From: an uncultured Collinsella sp.
Lineage (GTDB): Bacteria > Actinomycetota > Coriobacteriia > Coriobacteriales > Coriobacteriaceae
Assembly: GCA_900551015.1 (NCBI GenBank)
Contig: URUI01000009.1
Coordinates: forward strand, 1 to 40,739
Reading direction: 5' to 3'
Length of the DNA: 40,739 nt
Of this stretch, positions 16,111-24,231 are shown piece by piece. Both the position numbers and the translations under genes were made by a program. Within the stretch, counting starts at the first letter, position 1. The number at the start of each line of letters is the position of its first letter. The notes below the pieces were generated by a model. The model had not been told where the DNA came from and did no database searches. It saw only the letters and a program-made list of their open reading frames with translations.

Positions 16111-16593
16111 ATGGCTCAACCCAGGATCCTTCTTACACGTATCGATGACCGGTTTATTTACGGGCAAGACGTTGAGCTGTGGTACGAGGCCGTGGGTTCC
16201 AACCTTGTCTTAATCGTCAACGACGAGATTGCGGCTGATTCGCGCAAGTGGGCGCCTATGAGGGTCGCGGCGCCCGAGGGCGTGTGGACGCGGTTTTTTT
16301 CGGTGCAAAGGACCATCGACATCATTCATACCGCAACGCCGCGTCAATGGATTCTCATCATGGTGGCCTCGCCCGCCGATGCACTCGCGCTGGTCAAGGG
16401 CGGTGTGCCGATCATCAAGATTAGCATTGGCCATATGCAAGCAGGGGAGGGCAAGCGCTCTGTAACGCCTGCCGTTGCCGTAGGCGAGGCAGATGCCGCC
16501 GCCTTTAAAGAGCTGCAAGAACTCGGCATAGAGCTAGAAATCTGCTACCTCCCCAGCTCCAATCCCGACCCCATCGGCAATTTGTTCAACTGA
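16111..16593 (+). CDS. Orphan PTS EIIB paralogue with phospho-His replaced by Tyr
   Basis: This 160-residue protein is colinear with the operon IIB at 5252-5734 and clearly homologous along its full length (ILLTRID, RFFSVQRTIDII, LVKGGVP, AAFKELQELGIELEI). At the phosphorylation site the active copy reads RLVHGQ, while this one reads RFIYGQ, so residue 17 is Tyr (codon TAC). It therefore cannot carry the normal phosphate. No IIA, IIC or IID genes adjoin it. The frame is intact with family-like conservation elsewhere, arguing for a retained function rather than decay. The SD is weak (GGGG). It may be a regulatory decoy or sensor; that is inference. Confidence 0.85.
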   Translation: MAQPRILLTRIDDRFIYGQDVELWYEAVGSNLVLIVNDEIAADSRKWAPMRVAAPEGVWTRFFSVQRTIDIIHTATPRQWILIMVASPADALALVKGGVPIIKISIGHMQAGEGKRSVTPAVAVGEADAAAFKELQELGIELEICYLPSSNPDPIGNLFN

Positions 16594-16660
16594 TCCCTTG
16601 GGGACGGAGGAAAACGGATCATTTTGCCCTTGCGAGGGACGCGCGCGATGCCGCCTGTCA

Positions 16661-16812
16661 AAAACTATGCCCATTTACTACGTTTGATCGGCTATCGCCG
16701 AGCATGTCGAATTTGAGAAAAACAAAACCGCAGGTAGACGGCTCGCGAATTTAACAAAACCCGGTGCGTGGTCGAGCATCCCGGGCTAAACGTAGTAAAT
16801 GGGCATAGTTTT
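16661..16812. repeat. MITE-like element with 25-bp terminal inverted repeats
   Basis: The arm 16661-16685 (containing ACTATGCCCATTTACTACG) is the exact reverse complement of 16788-16812. Between them lie about 100 nt with no open frame of note. The element sits in the 324-nt gap between the orphan IIB and galM. Small size, long perfect terminal repeats and lack of coding capacity suggest a non-autonomous mobile or REP-type element; no clear target duplication was found. Nothing else is seen in this gap except the galM terminator. Confidence 0.65.
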
Positions 16813-16856
16813 GATATGTCACTCATACAGTCACAGCGAAAATGAGCTCAAAAGAT

Positions 16857-16891
16857 GAAAAAAGCGCCCGTCGGTGGTGCCGGCGGGCGCT
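16857..16891 (-). terminator. Intrinsic terminator after galM
   Basis: On the minus strand, AGCGCCCG and CGGGCGCT (forward 16884-16891 and 16863-16870) pair, with a further inner stem, followed by TTTTTT (forward 16857-16863). Confidence 0.9.
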
Positions 16892-16917
16892 GGTGTGCGA
16901 TATGCAGCGTTGTGGGC

Positions 16918-17970
16918 TTAGTGCCTCATAAAGTGGTACTCGATCACATTGCTGTAGGGATGACCCGGGCCCACAATGCCCTGCGGAAACAGCGGCTGGT
17001 GCGGCGTGTCGGGGTACATCTCGGCCTCGAGGGCAAAGCCGGCGCCCCAGCCGTAGTTGGCATCGTCCTTGGCGTGCTCGTCGCCCAGCCAGTTGCCGGT
17101 GTAGAGCTGCACGCCCGGGGCGGTGGTGTAGTAGTCCAGCTCGCGACCGGTCCACATCTCCTCGACGTGCATCGCGCGGCGCAGATTACGGCCGTACTGA
17201 TAGCCATCGATGCACAAGCAGTGATCGTAGCCACGGGCCTGCTTAATCTGCGGGTCGTCGGCCTCCATGCCGGGTGCAACGGGGCGCAGCTCGCGGAAGT
17301 CAAACGGCGTACCCTCGACGGGAGCGATCTCGCCGGTAGGAATGTTCTGGTCGTCGATGGGCAGGTAGTGGGCAGCGTTAGCAACAAAGAAATGCTCACA
17401 GTCCATGCCGGCGTTATGACCGGCAAGGTTAAAGTACGTGTGGTTGGTCATGGACACGTACGTGGCGCGGTCGCTCTCGCAGCCATATTCGATACGGAAG
17501 CAGCCGGTGCGCGTCACGGTAAACACGGCCGTAAAGGTGCGGTTGCCGGGCAGGCCCAGCTCGCCATCTTCAAGCGAGGTGGTCATGCGCACAGCATTGT
17601 GGACCTCGTCGAGCTCAACGTCCCACACGCGCTTGTGCAGGCCGTACTCAAGATCGCTGTGCAGGTTGTTGGCGCCCTCGTTGGCGGGCATATGCCAGTC
17701 CGTGCCGGCGATGGTGATCGTGGCACCTGCAGTGCGGTTGGCCACAGGTCCGATGGTCGCGCCAAAGCAGGCGGGGTTGTCAAAGTAATCCTCGAGCTTA
17801 TCGAAGCCCAGCACCACATCGCGCACGTTGCCGGGAATGTCGGGCACATCGATACCCAGCACGGTGGCGCCATAGTCCATAATGCGAACGCAGATCTCGG
17901 GCCCGTTGAGGGTGTAACGATGAACGGGGGTACCGCACGGTGCGGTGCCGAAAAGCTCGGAAGTGATCAT
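16918..17970 (-). CDS. galM: Aldose 1-epimerase (galactose mutarotase)
   Basis: The 350-residue protein contains the GalM signatures GPVANR (residues 74-79) and TNHTYFNLAG with catalytic His177, plus GFALEAEMYPDT in the C-terminal third. It interconverts alpha and beta anomers of free hexoses, mainly galactose, in the cytosol. The frame extends to 18030, but the ATG at 17970 is chosen on the AGGAACC SD and the family start. It is divergent from the DeoR regulator, which may control it. Unlike LacX it has the full canonical GalM length and motifs. Confidence 0.92.
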   Translation of the reverse strand: MITSELFGTAPCGTPVHRYTLNGPEICVRIMDYGATVLGIDVPDIPGNVRDVVLGFDKLEDYFDNPACFGATIGPVANRTAGATITIAGTDWHMPANEGANNLHSDLEYGLHKRVWDVELDEVHNAVRMTTSLEDGELGLPGNRTFTAVFTVTRTGCFRIEYGCESDRATYVSMTNHTYFNLAGHNAGMDCEHFFVANAAHYLPIDDQNIPTGEIAPVEGTPFDFRELRPVAPGMEADDPQIKQARGYDHCLCIDGYQYGRNLRRAMHVEEMWTGRELDYYTTAPGVQLYTGNWLGDEHAKDDANYGWGAGFALEAEMYPDTPHQPLFPQGIVGPGHPYSNVIEYHFMRH

Positions 17971-18176
17971 TTGGTTCCTAACATCGAGGTATTTCCGACA
18001 AACTGTAGCGCGAACAGGCGAGATTATCACTACACCCCACTAAAGCAGGGGGTATTTTTCTCAAAAAAGTGATGATTGGAGCTGTGCGGGCGTTCATTTT
18101 TGACGCGCATGAGTCTGATACAATTTGTTCGTTACTGTTTGAATGATATGCGCGCACAGAACGGCGAGGATTCATC

Positions 18177-18941
18177 GTGATTAAAGCGGAGCGACAGGAT
18201 AAGGTTCGTCAGCTGCTCGAAGAGCAGGGCACGGTCTCGGTCAAGGAGATTTCGGATGCGCTGGGCGTCTCGGACATGACGATTCGTCGCGATCTTGAGG
18301 AGCTTGCGAGCCTGGGCGAGATCGAGCGCGTGCACGGCGGCGCCCGCAGTGCACAGGGTCGTCCCCACGCTATGTTGCGCCATGAGTATTCGCACACCGA
18401 AAAGCGCACGAAGCATGCCGAGGAAAAGCTGCAGATTGCGTGCCGTGCTGTGGAGCTTATCGAGGAAGGCTCGACCATCTTTTTGGGCACGGGTACCACG
18501 GTTGAGCAGATGGCCTCGATGCTGCCGACGTTTCGCCTGCGCATTGTGACCAATTCGCTTTCGGTGTTTAACCTGCTCGAGGCGCGCGAGGACTGCGACT
18601 TGTGCCTCGTGGGCGGTATGTACCGTCGCCGCACCGCCGCGTTTGTGGGACCAACGGCCGAGGATACCCTGCGCGCCCTGGGCATCGATGCGGCGTTTAT
18701 CGGCGCCAACGGCATTCTGGATGGCGACGTGTCTACGTCCAATATGGATGAGGGTCGTATCCAGCAGCTCGCCTTTAGCAAGGCCGACTCGCGCTATCTG
18801 ATCGCCGACTCCAGCAAGATCGGCAAACGCGACTTCTACACCTTCTGCCGCCTGGACAGCCTGGACGCCGTAGTGTGCGAGCCGGGTATTACCGCCGAGA
18901 ATCGTGCCGCCATCGAGGAACATACACAGGTCATTTGCTAA
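18177..18941 (+). CDS. DeoR-family sugar-phosphate-responsive regulator
   Basis: The 254-residue protein has an N-terminal DeoR helix-turn-helix (residues ~18-55, VSVKEISDALGVSDMTIRRDLEELASLGEIERVHGGA) and the DeoR sensor domain with FLGTGTTVEQM and LIADSSKIGKRDF. Family members (LacR, AgaR, FruR, GlpR) sense phosphorylated sugars. The start is GTG at 18177, with GAGG 7 nt upstream. It is divergent from galM. It could be the LacR/AgaR equivalent for the dispersed lac genes, but no direct evidence links it to a specific site. Confidence 0.9.
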   Translation: MIKAERQDKVRQLLEEQGTVSVKEISDALGVSDMTIRRDLEELASLGEIERVHGGARSAQGRPHAMLRHEYSHTEKRTKHAEEKLQIACRAVELIEEGSTIFLGTGTTVEQMASMLPTFRLRIVTNSLSVFNLLEAREDCDLCLVGGMYRRRTAAFVGPTAEDTLRALGIDAAFIGANGILDGDVSTSNMDEGRIQQLAFSKADSRYLIADSSKIGKRDFYTFCRLDSLDAVVCEPGITAENRAAIEEHTQVIC

Positions 18942-18998
18942 CTAGCGCTACGGGAGACACTGCTGCCCTCTGCCGGCGCGGGGATTATCACTTCAATA

Positions 18999-19111
18999 TG
19001 ACGTGCAGAATGACACGTAATAAGTAAAAACACCATTTGTGCGTCAAATTTGATGGCGCGTAAAAATTTGCGCGTTATTTTACGCGTCAAAGTGACGTGA
19101 AATGACGTGCA
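18999..19111. repeat. Cluster of TGACG motifs in AT-rich convergent gap
   Basis: TGACGTGCA occurs at 18999-19007 and 19103-19111, TGACGTGAA at 19093-19101, TGACACGT at 19011-19018, and the reverse GCGTCA at 19041 and 19084. In addition CGCGTAAAA (19057-19065) and TTTTACGCG (19078-19086) form a 9-bp inverted repeat. The gap separates convergent DeoR and Fic genes and is much more AT-rich than its surroundings. Confidence 0.45.
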
Positions 19112-19153
19112 AATAGTTTTGGGCAACAAGGGTGAGGCCATTCTGAGATATGG

Positions 19154-20386
19154 CTAGACTCCGTATCTCGCTTTGATATCCCTTGAGAATAAATCGTAGT
19201 CTTCGTAGAGTCCGTCTCTGCTTTCATCTTCGGCGCGGTTCATGCGTTCAAGGAGTTTATCCTTTGGGGGCCCTTGTTTTATTGCTGGCTCGCTATTGGG
19301 TATTACAGATTGCAAGAATAATTCCAGAGCATGGACGTCTTTAAGTATGTAGCCCGTCGAACGACCCGCTCCTGTTTTTTCGATTGCACTGCAACTAACA
19401 AGCTGGCTGAGGGTTCGTTTAACGGTTACCTCGCTGATATCGGGGCAGTTGGACTGGATGTCGGATTTCTTAATGACGCCGGGTTTCTCCTGAAATAGAG
19501 CAGCTATGCGCGCTTGCTTCGACATGGGGCGAGTGTTGAATTCAATCAGGGTGTGCTGTTCGAGCTGTCGGTAAGCCGCCAGTATGGTTCCGAGCATGAA
19601 CCGGATAAAGGGAACCTCGCTGTTTTCGTTTTCATTCCATCCAGTGGAACTTGCAGCGAGGGCACTGTAGTAGAGCGCCTTGTTGTCTTCAATAAGTCGT
19701 TCGATGCTGACGTAGCGCGCAACGTCGTATCCAGTCTTTTCGAGCAGTAGCGTTGTAAGGAGTCGGCTCATCCTGCCATTGCCATCGTTGAAGGGATGAA
19801 TGCTGACAAAATCGAAGATAAAGCGGAGTGATATAAGGAGGGGATCGCAAGCTTGGCGAGATAGGGCATCGTTGAGGGACCGACAGGCTTCTTCGATAAG
19901 TCCCGGGGTTGCTAGAGCCGAAGGAGGTCTAAAGCGCACAAGTCGATTACCTTGATCGTCGATGGAGACGATTTCGTTATCGCTGTCTTTCCAATGGCCC
20001 CCATACGAGATTGCTGTGTGTGCCATGAGGTCACGATGCAGCTGCAAAATGACCGATGGTGTTACGGGAATGAAATCGTGCTGCTCGTGAATAAGCGACA
20101 GCGCGTCTCGGTACCCAGCGATTTCTTCTTCTGCACGGGAGCTTGGCTTGGTGGAATACGCCATGATTGCTTTGAGCCTTTTTTGGGTGGTAACAATTCC
20201 TTCAAGTCCGTTGGAGGATTGGGTGCTTTGGATCTTAGCTTCCTCCATAAGGGACGATAGAAGCTCGGGTTTGACTTGGCTCAGAACAAGTTGTCGGCCT
20301 TTATGCTCGCGTATCGAGAGAAGGAGATTGGTGATTGGGGTTGCTTCGAGTTCCGCTGGGACTGTGGCGTAATCAAACTGGCGCAT
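19154..20386 (-). CDS. Fic family protein (class II, self-inhibited) with C-terminal winged helix
   Basis: The 410-residue protein has the Fic active-site motif HPFNDGNGR (197-205; catalytic His197), the hallmark of AMP-transfer (AMPylation) enzymes. Ahead of it, SNGLEG (58-63) fits the inhibitory helix motif (S/T)xxxE(G/N), placing it in class II with the inhibitory Glu62 at the N-terminus. A winged-helix domain follows at about 288-348 (KKSDIQSNCPDISEVTVKRTLSQLV). The SD AAAGGAG is 4 nt before the ATG. The target is unknown. No separate antitoxin gene adjoins it. The promoter region is a giant palindrome, suggesting autoregulation through the winged helix (inference). Confidence 0.92.
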   Translation of the reverse strand: MRQFDYATVPAELEATPITNLLLSIREHKGRQLVLSQVKPELLSSLMEEAKIQSTQSSNGLEGIVTTQKRLKAIMAYSTKPSSRAEEEIAGYRDALSLIHEQHDFIPVTPSVILQLHRDLMAHTAISYGGHWKDSDNEIVSIDDQGNRLVRFRPPSALATPGLIEEACRSLNDALSRQACDPLLISLRFIFDFVSIHPFNDGNGRMSRLLTTLLLEKTGYDVARYVSIERLIEDNKALYYSALAASSTGWNENENSEVPFIRFMLGTILAAYRQLEQHTLIEFNTRPMSKQARIAALFQEKPGVIKKSDIQSNCPDISEVTVKRTLSQLVSCSAIEKTGAGRSTGYILKDVHALELFLQSVIPNSEPAIKQGPPKDKLLERMNRAEDESRDGLYEDYDLFSRDIKARYGV

Positions 20387-20394
20387 GTGGCTCC

Positions 20395-20469
20395 TTTCAG
20401 TATCACGAACATACTTTCGGTATCATAATAACATGAAATGATACCGAAAGTATGTTCGTGATACTGAAA
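20395..20469. promoter_or_regulatory. Perfect 32-bp inverted repeat over the fic promoter
   Basis: The arms 20395-20426 and 20438-20469 are exact reverse complements around an 11-nt spacer. Each arm holds two direct half-sites TTTCNGTATCA: 20395-20405 and 20415-20425 on the plus strand, and mirrored at 20439-20449 and 20459-20469. The spacing is exactly 20 nt within each arm. The inner end overlaps the fic SD (20391-20397). The layout fits a cooperative multi-site operator. Confidence 0.8.
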
Positions 20470-20528
20470 ACAAGGTAAGAGGTGCGCATGACAGCTGCTC
20501 GGAAAGCGCGGATTTGACTATCTAATTG

Positions 20529-20587
20529 TCTCAATCAGTAACGGTTGGGGGTGAAAAAACTCGGCCAAATGTTACAGATTGAGATGA
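20529..20587. repeat. Intergenic palindromic element, copy a (degenerate)
   Basis: TCTCAATCAGTAACG (20529-20543) and TGTTACAGATTGAGATGA (20570-20587) flank a 26-nt core with CTCGG. It is the divergent member of the family whose clean copies lie at 25261-25480 and 30350-30490. It lies downstream of the GH1 gene at 20680. Confidence 0.65.
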
Positions 20588-20611
20588 GCGGCACGCTAGG
20601 CCTGATTCAAA

Positions 20612-20657
20612 ACAAAAAAGGCCGCATGCGAACCCGTGGAGGGATTCGCATGCGGCC
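20612..20657 (-). terminator. Intrinsic terminator after the first GH1 gene
   Basis: The 13-bp perfect stem GGCCGCATGCGAA (20620-20632) / TTCGCATGCGGCC (20645-20657) is followed on the minus strand by TTTTTTGTTTTG. Confidence 0.92.
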
Positions 20658-20679
20658 GACAGGGGGTATGCGGCAAAAG

Positions 20680-22101
20680 TTAGGCCATGAGCAGGCCGGT
20701 CTCCGCGACGTTCTTGTACCAGTACGCGCTCGCCTTGGGATAGCGCTTCTGGGTCTCAAAGTCGATGTAGAACAGGCCGTAACGTTTGTTATAACCGTTG
20801 GTCCAGGAGAACTGGTCCTGCAGCGACCACACAAAGTAGCCGTCGACGTTCACGCCGCCGTCGATTGCCTTGAGGATCCACGCGAGATGCTGGCGCATGT
20901 AATCGATACGAGGGGCGTCGTCGATAAAGCCGTCCTCAAAGTCGTCCTTATAGCCCATGCCGTTCTCGGTGATGTAGATCTTCTTGTAGTTGGGGTAATC
21001 GTTCTTAATACGAAGCAGCAGGTCGTAGAGGCCCTCGGGATAGATAATCCAGTCCCAATCGGTGGTGGGTACGCCTTCGCGCACGCATGACTCGCCCACG
21101 CCCTTGAGGAACCAGCGCGAGGAGCCCTTGTCGCCGGTGCCATTGTGGTTGATGTCGTTTTCGCCCTCGGCGGCACGCAGGAACTGGCACTTGTAGGTGT
21201 TGACGCCCAGGCAATCGTTGTAGGGGAGCGCGGCGGTCAGCGCGGCGATGTCCTCGTCGCGGACGTCAAGCTCGCCGCCGGCGATATGGGCCAGCTTGGT
21301 CGCAGCTTCCATGGTGTCGGCTGCATAGTGGCCGCGGAAGGTGGCGTCGAGTACCCAGCGGTTGTTGATGACGTCGGCCATGCGAGCTGCCTCGCAGTCG
21401 GCGGCGTTGTTGGGGTCGAGGGGATACTTGGGCTCCAGGTTCTGGACAATGCCGATCTCGCCCTCAAAGCCGCCCTCATGGAAGGCGACGACAGCCTTGG
21501 CGTGGGCCACCATCATGTTGTGCATGAGCTGGAAGGCCTTGTCCAGGCGGTACTTCTCGCCGTGCGGCCAGTTGCCGACGATAAAGCTGCCCTCGGCAGT
21601 TGCGGGAATCTCGTTAAAGGTAAACCAGTGCTTGACCTCGGTGAACTCGGCAAAGCAGAACTTTGCGTACTCGACGAAGGCGTCGATTGTCGTGCGCGTC
21701 AGGAATCCCTCGCCGCCGTTCTGATAAAAGGCTTCGGGCGTATCGAAGTGATCTAGCGTGACATAGGGGATAACGCCAGCTTTGTTGCAGGTGGCGAAAA
21801 GCTCGTGATAGAAAGCGACGCCCTCGGGGTTAATCTCGCCGGTGCCGCTGGGGAAGATACGGCTCCAAGCGATAGAGACGCGAATACCGTTGATGCCGAA
21901 GCGCTGGCACAGGTCGATATCGACCGGATACTTGTTGTAGAAATCGCTTGCAGGATCGGGGGAGAAGCGACCCTGAGCAGCCAGGAAATCGTCCCAGGGC
22001 ACTTTGCCCTTGCCGTGCGTGCGGGTCTCGCCCTCAACCTGGTAAGCGGCGGTGGCGCCGCCAAACACAAAGCCGTCGGGGAACTGCATAGGGTTGGTCA
22101 T
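20680..22101 (-). CDS. lacG: 6-phospho-beta-galactosidase (GH1), module A
   Basis: This 473-residue GH1 enzyme is close to lactococcal/staphylococcal LacG throughout (FGGATAAYQVEGETRTHGKG, ASDFYNKYPVDIDLC). The acid/base is Glu164 in TFNE and the nucleophile is Glu379 in ITENG. The 6-phosphate pocket FSWTNGYNKRYG supplies Ser432, Lys439 and Tyr441, in the same spacing as the Ser/Lys/Tyr triad of LacG; the Trp after Ser is typical of the galactosidase branch. It cleaves lactose-6-phosphate or other 6-phospho-beta-galactosides. The ATG at 22101 (SD AAAGGA) is chosen over an in-frame start at 22164. It is downstream of the EIIBC gene with a hairpin in the gap. Confidence 0.92.
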   Translation of the reverse strand: MTNPMQFPDGFVFGGATAAYQVEGETRTHGKGKVPWDDFLAAQGRFSPDPASDFYNKYPVDIDLCQRFGINGIRVSIAWSRIFPSGTGEINPEGVAFYHELFATCNKAGVIPYVTLDHFDTPEAFYQNGGEGFLTRTTIDAFVEYAKFCFAEFTEVKHWFTFNEIPATAEGSFIVGNWPHGEKYRLDKAFQLMHNMMVAHAKAVVAFHEGGFEGEIGIVQNLEPKYPLDPNNAADCEAARMADVINNRWVLDATFRGHYAADTMEAATKLAHIAGGELDVRDEDIAALTAALPYNDCLGVNTYKCQFLRAAEGENDINHNGTGDKGSSRWFLKGVGESCVREGVPTTDWDWIIYPEGLYDLLLRIKNDYPNYKKIYITENGMGYKDDFEDGFIDDAPRIDYMRQHLAWILKAIDGGVNVDGYFVWSLQDQFSWTNGYNKRYGLFYIDFETQKRYPKASAYWYKNVAETGLLMA

Positions 22102-22135
22102 GAGACATCCTTTCTGTGGGATACGAATAGGGAGA

Positions 22136-22162
22136 GGTGCCCGAACTGGGGATCCGGGCACC
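22136..22162. other. Intercistronic hairpin between EIIBC and GH1, module A
   Basis: GGTGCCCG (22136-22143) pairs with CGGGCACC (22155-22162) around an 11-nt loop. There is no T-run on the minus strand, so it is more likely an mRNA stability or attenuation element than a full terminator. Confidence 0.55.
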
Positions 22163-22176
22163 AACAGAGGGAGGAA

Positions 22177-23955
22177 CTAGTCGAGGTTCTCGCGGAGCCA
22201 CTTGATGGCGCCAGCGGGGTCGCGAGTAAGGTCGATATATTCCTTACCGCGGGGAGCGAGCAGCTTAATGCCCAGACGATCGGTGTCAGCCTTCATGTCG
22301 TTGTAGTAGCTACGAACCTGCGGGGCGAGCACGATGACGTCGTACTGATCCATGATGGCAGTGTGCTGGCCATAGGCGCCTGCGGAGGAAGCGATGTTCT
22401 CTCCGGTCTGTGCGGCACCTTCCTTGATGGCGTTGGCGAGCATGGCAGAGGTGCCGGCGCCGGCGCACAGGACGAGGACCTTCAGGCCATCGACATCCTT
22501 CTTGGCGGATGCATCGGCAGCGGGCTCGGGCTGATCGGCGACAGGCTTGCTGTCGGCGGCGGCAACAGTCGTCTCGACGGAAGCGGTAGCCTGCTCGACA
22601 GCGGGCGCAGGGGCGTTGGCGGCGATGGCAGCGGCACCATCGGACTCGAGACCCAGCTCGGCGGCGCGCTCGGCCTCCTGGTCGCAGAGCAGCTGATCGT
22701 ATGCCTTCAAGAACGGCAGGTAGATGATGGCGTCCAGCAAGATGATAATCGCGACAAATACCAGGGCGATAAGCTGGAAGTTCGTGGTGATGAAGATGCC
22801 GATGGGGGCAGGGGTAGCCCAAGGCACCACGAAGGAGAAGCCGTTCATGCCCACATTATCGATAAAGAACTTGGCAACACTCACGTTGACGCAACCGGCG
22901 GCAACAAAGGGGACGAGCATGTAGGGGTTAAGGATCATCGGCGCGCCAAAGAGCAGCGGCTCGTTGACAGCAAAGGCAACAGGAACAATCGAGGCCTTAC
23001 CGACGGCTTTGAGCTGCTTGGACTTCATAAAGAGAATCAGCAGAAGTGGCACGATGAACGTGGCGCCGGTGCCGCCGAACTCACCCACGAGTGACATGTT
23101 AAAGGTGAGGGAGTGAGCGGGGTGGCCACCTGCCAGCAGAACCTGCAGGTTCTCGGCCTGGTTGGCAAGACGGATGGGGTCGATGCCCGGCTGGACGATC
23201 GAGGGGCCGTGGACGCCGATGAACCAGAAGAACGCGGTGGCTGCCTGGATAAGGATGAGGCCAGGATAGGTTTCTGCAGCGGTAAAGAGCGGGGAGAGCA
23301 GTTTGATAAGCAGCTCGGAGAACGGAACGCCCATGAGGTTGCGCACGATGACATCGATGATGCCGCAGATGATGACGGCGCCGCCAAAGGGGATGATGTC
23401 GCGGAAGTTCTGAGCGATGGCGCCCGGGACCTCCTTGGGCAGCTTAATGGTCAGATCGCGCGAGACGCAGAATTTATAGACCCACACGGTAATGAACGCG
23501 GCGATATAGGCCGAGAACAGACCACGTGTACCCATGCTGGTGCAATCGAAGACCGAAAGCTCGGAGCCGTTGAGCTTGGTGGTGAACTGCGTGACTGCGA
23601 GCAACAGCATGCTGCACTGGGCGGCCACCATGGTGGAACCGTCGTTGAGCACTTTGCCGGCGGGCATGCGACGGTTCATAGAAGCCGTAAAGTTCTTGGC
23701 AGTGGTGCCGGCGACCATGATGCCCATGACGCCCATGGTGAAGTTGTACAGCTTGTTGCACCAGTCGATGAGCGGTTGGGGCAGCGCGATGCCAACCACG
23801 CCGGGAAGCGTGGCGATCAGCAGGAAGATCGAAGAGGTGAGGACGATGGGCATGCACCCAAGGAATCCGTCTTTGATGGCCTGGAGGTAGATGTTCCTTG
23901 AGATCTTCTCAAAGAACGGTTGATGCTTTTCGAGCATCTTTACGATGGCGTCCAT
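22177..23955 (-). CDS. lacE: PTS lactose-family EIIBC permease, module A
   Basis: The 592-residue protein has an N-terminal EIIC-Lac channel (residues ~1-430), including GVHGPSIVQPGIDP and the conserved VNEPLLFGAPMILNP. An Ala/Pro-rich linker follows, then a C-terminal EIIB-Lac domain (from ~490) whose phospho-Cys is Cys497 in VLVLCAGAGTSAML. It imports and phosphorylates a beta-galactoside or related sugar. The SD AAAGGAG is 4 nt from the ATG. It is the first gene of a two-gene operon, divergent from its LacI regulator. No IIA is nearby; LacF (35459) must serve it. Confidence 0.93.
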   Translation of the reverse strand: MDAIVKMLEKHQPFFEKISRNIYLQAIKDGFLGCMPIVLTSSIFLLIATLPGVVGIALPQPLIDWCNKLYNFTMGVMGIMVAGTTAKNFTASMNRRMPAGKVLNDGSTMVAAQCSMLLLAVTQFTTKLNGSELSVFDCTSMGTRGLFSAYIAAFITVWVYKFCVSRDLTIKLPKEVPGAIAQNFRDIIPFGGAVIICGIIDVIVRNLMGVPFSELLIKLLSPLFTAAETYPGLILIQAATAFFWFIGVHGPSIVQPGIDPIRLANQAENLQVLLAGGHPAHSLTFNMSLVGEFGGTGATFIVPLLLILFMKSKQLKAVGKASIVPVAFAVNEPLLFGAPMILNPYMLVPFVAAGCVNVSVAKFFIDNVGMNGFSFVVPWATPAPIGIFITTNFQLIALVFVAIIILLDAIIYLPFLKAYDQLLCDQEAERAAELGLESDGAAAIAANAPAPAVEQATASVETTVAAADSKPVADQPEPAADASAKKDVDGLKVLVLCAGAGTSAMLANAIKEGAAQTGENIASSAGAYGQHTAIMDQYDVIVLAPQVRSYYNDMKADTDRLGIKLLAPRGKEYIDLTRDPAGAIKWLRENLD

Positions 23956-24060
23956 AGAGCTCCTTTGCTGCTTGATGCGCGATGCATGTGGATGGAACTG
24001 GTCGTCGATGGATGGTCAGGACTGCCCGGAAACCTTCCTGCTTAAGGAAGGCATTGCGAA

Positions 24061-24103
24061 ATGACAACGTAGGACATTTCGTTAATGACAACGTAAGACA
24101 TTT
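24061..24103. promoter_or_regulatory. Tandem LacI-type operators, module A
   Basis: ATGACAACGTAGGACATTT (24061-24079) and ATGACAACGTAAGACATTT (24085-24103) are direct copies 24 nt apart. They lie 106-148 nt upstream of the EIIBC ATG in the divergent gap. They share the ATGnnnACGTnnnaCAT frame with sites in modules B and C. The adjacent LacI protein (24232) is the likely binder. A small hairpin, CCTTCC/GGAAGG (24033-24051), lies between them and the gene. Confidence 0.65.
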
Positions 24104-24129
24104 TTGGAAGAGCAACAAGGATTTACGGG

Positions 24130-24189
24130 TGAACGGTCGATATTGTCCGATAAACGGCTGATTTGTCAGTCGGGCAGGTAGTGTATGCT
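24130..24189 (+). promoter_or_regulatory. 21-nt direct repeat and promoter of lacI module A
   Basis: TGAACGGT (24130-24137) and TAAACGGC (24151-24158) are 21 nt apart. A -35-like TTGTCA (24163-24168) follows within 5 nt, and TATGCT (24184-24189) fits a -10. The repeat thus sits where an activator would contact RNA polymerase. Confidence 0.6.
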
Positions 24190-24231
24190 AGAACGCAAAG
24201 AACGATCGATAGGGAACCGACTGGAGAAGCA

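Noticed and set aside
15685..16167. Overlapping frames across the tRNA with VAQLVEHRSRKAGVTGSSPVAG-like text
   Set aside because: This peptide is a well-known artefact of translating tRNA genes. The tRNA-Thr cloverleaf explains the sequence.
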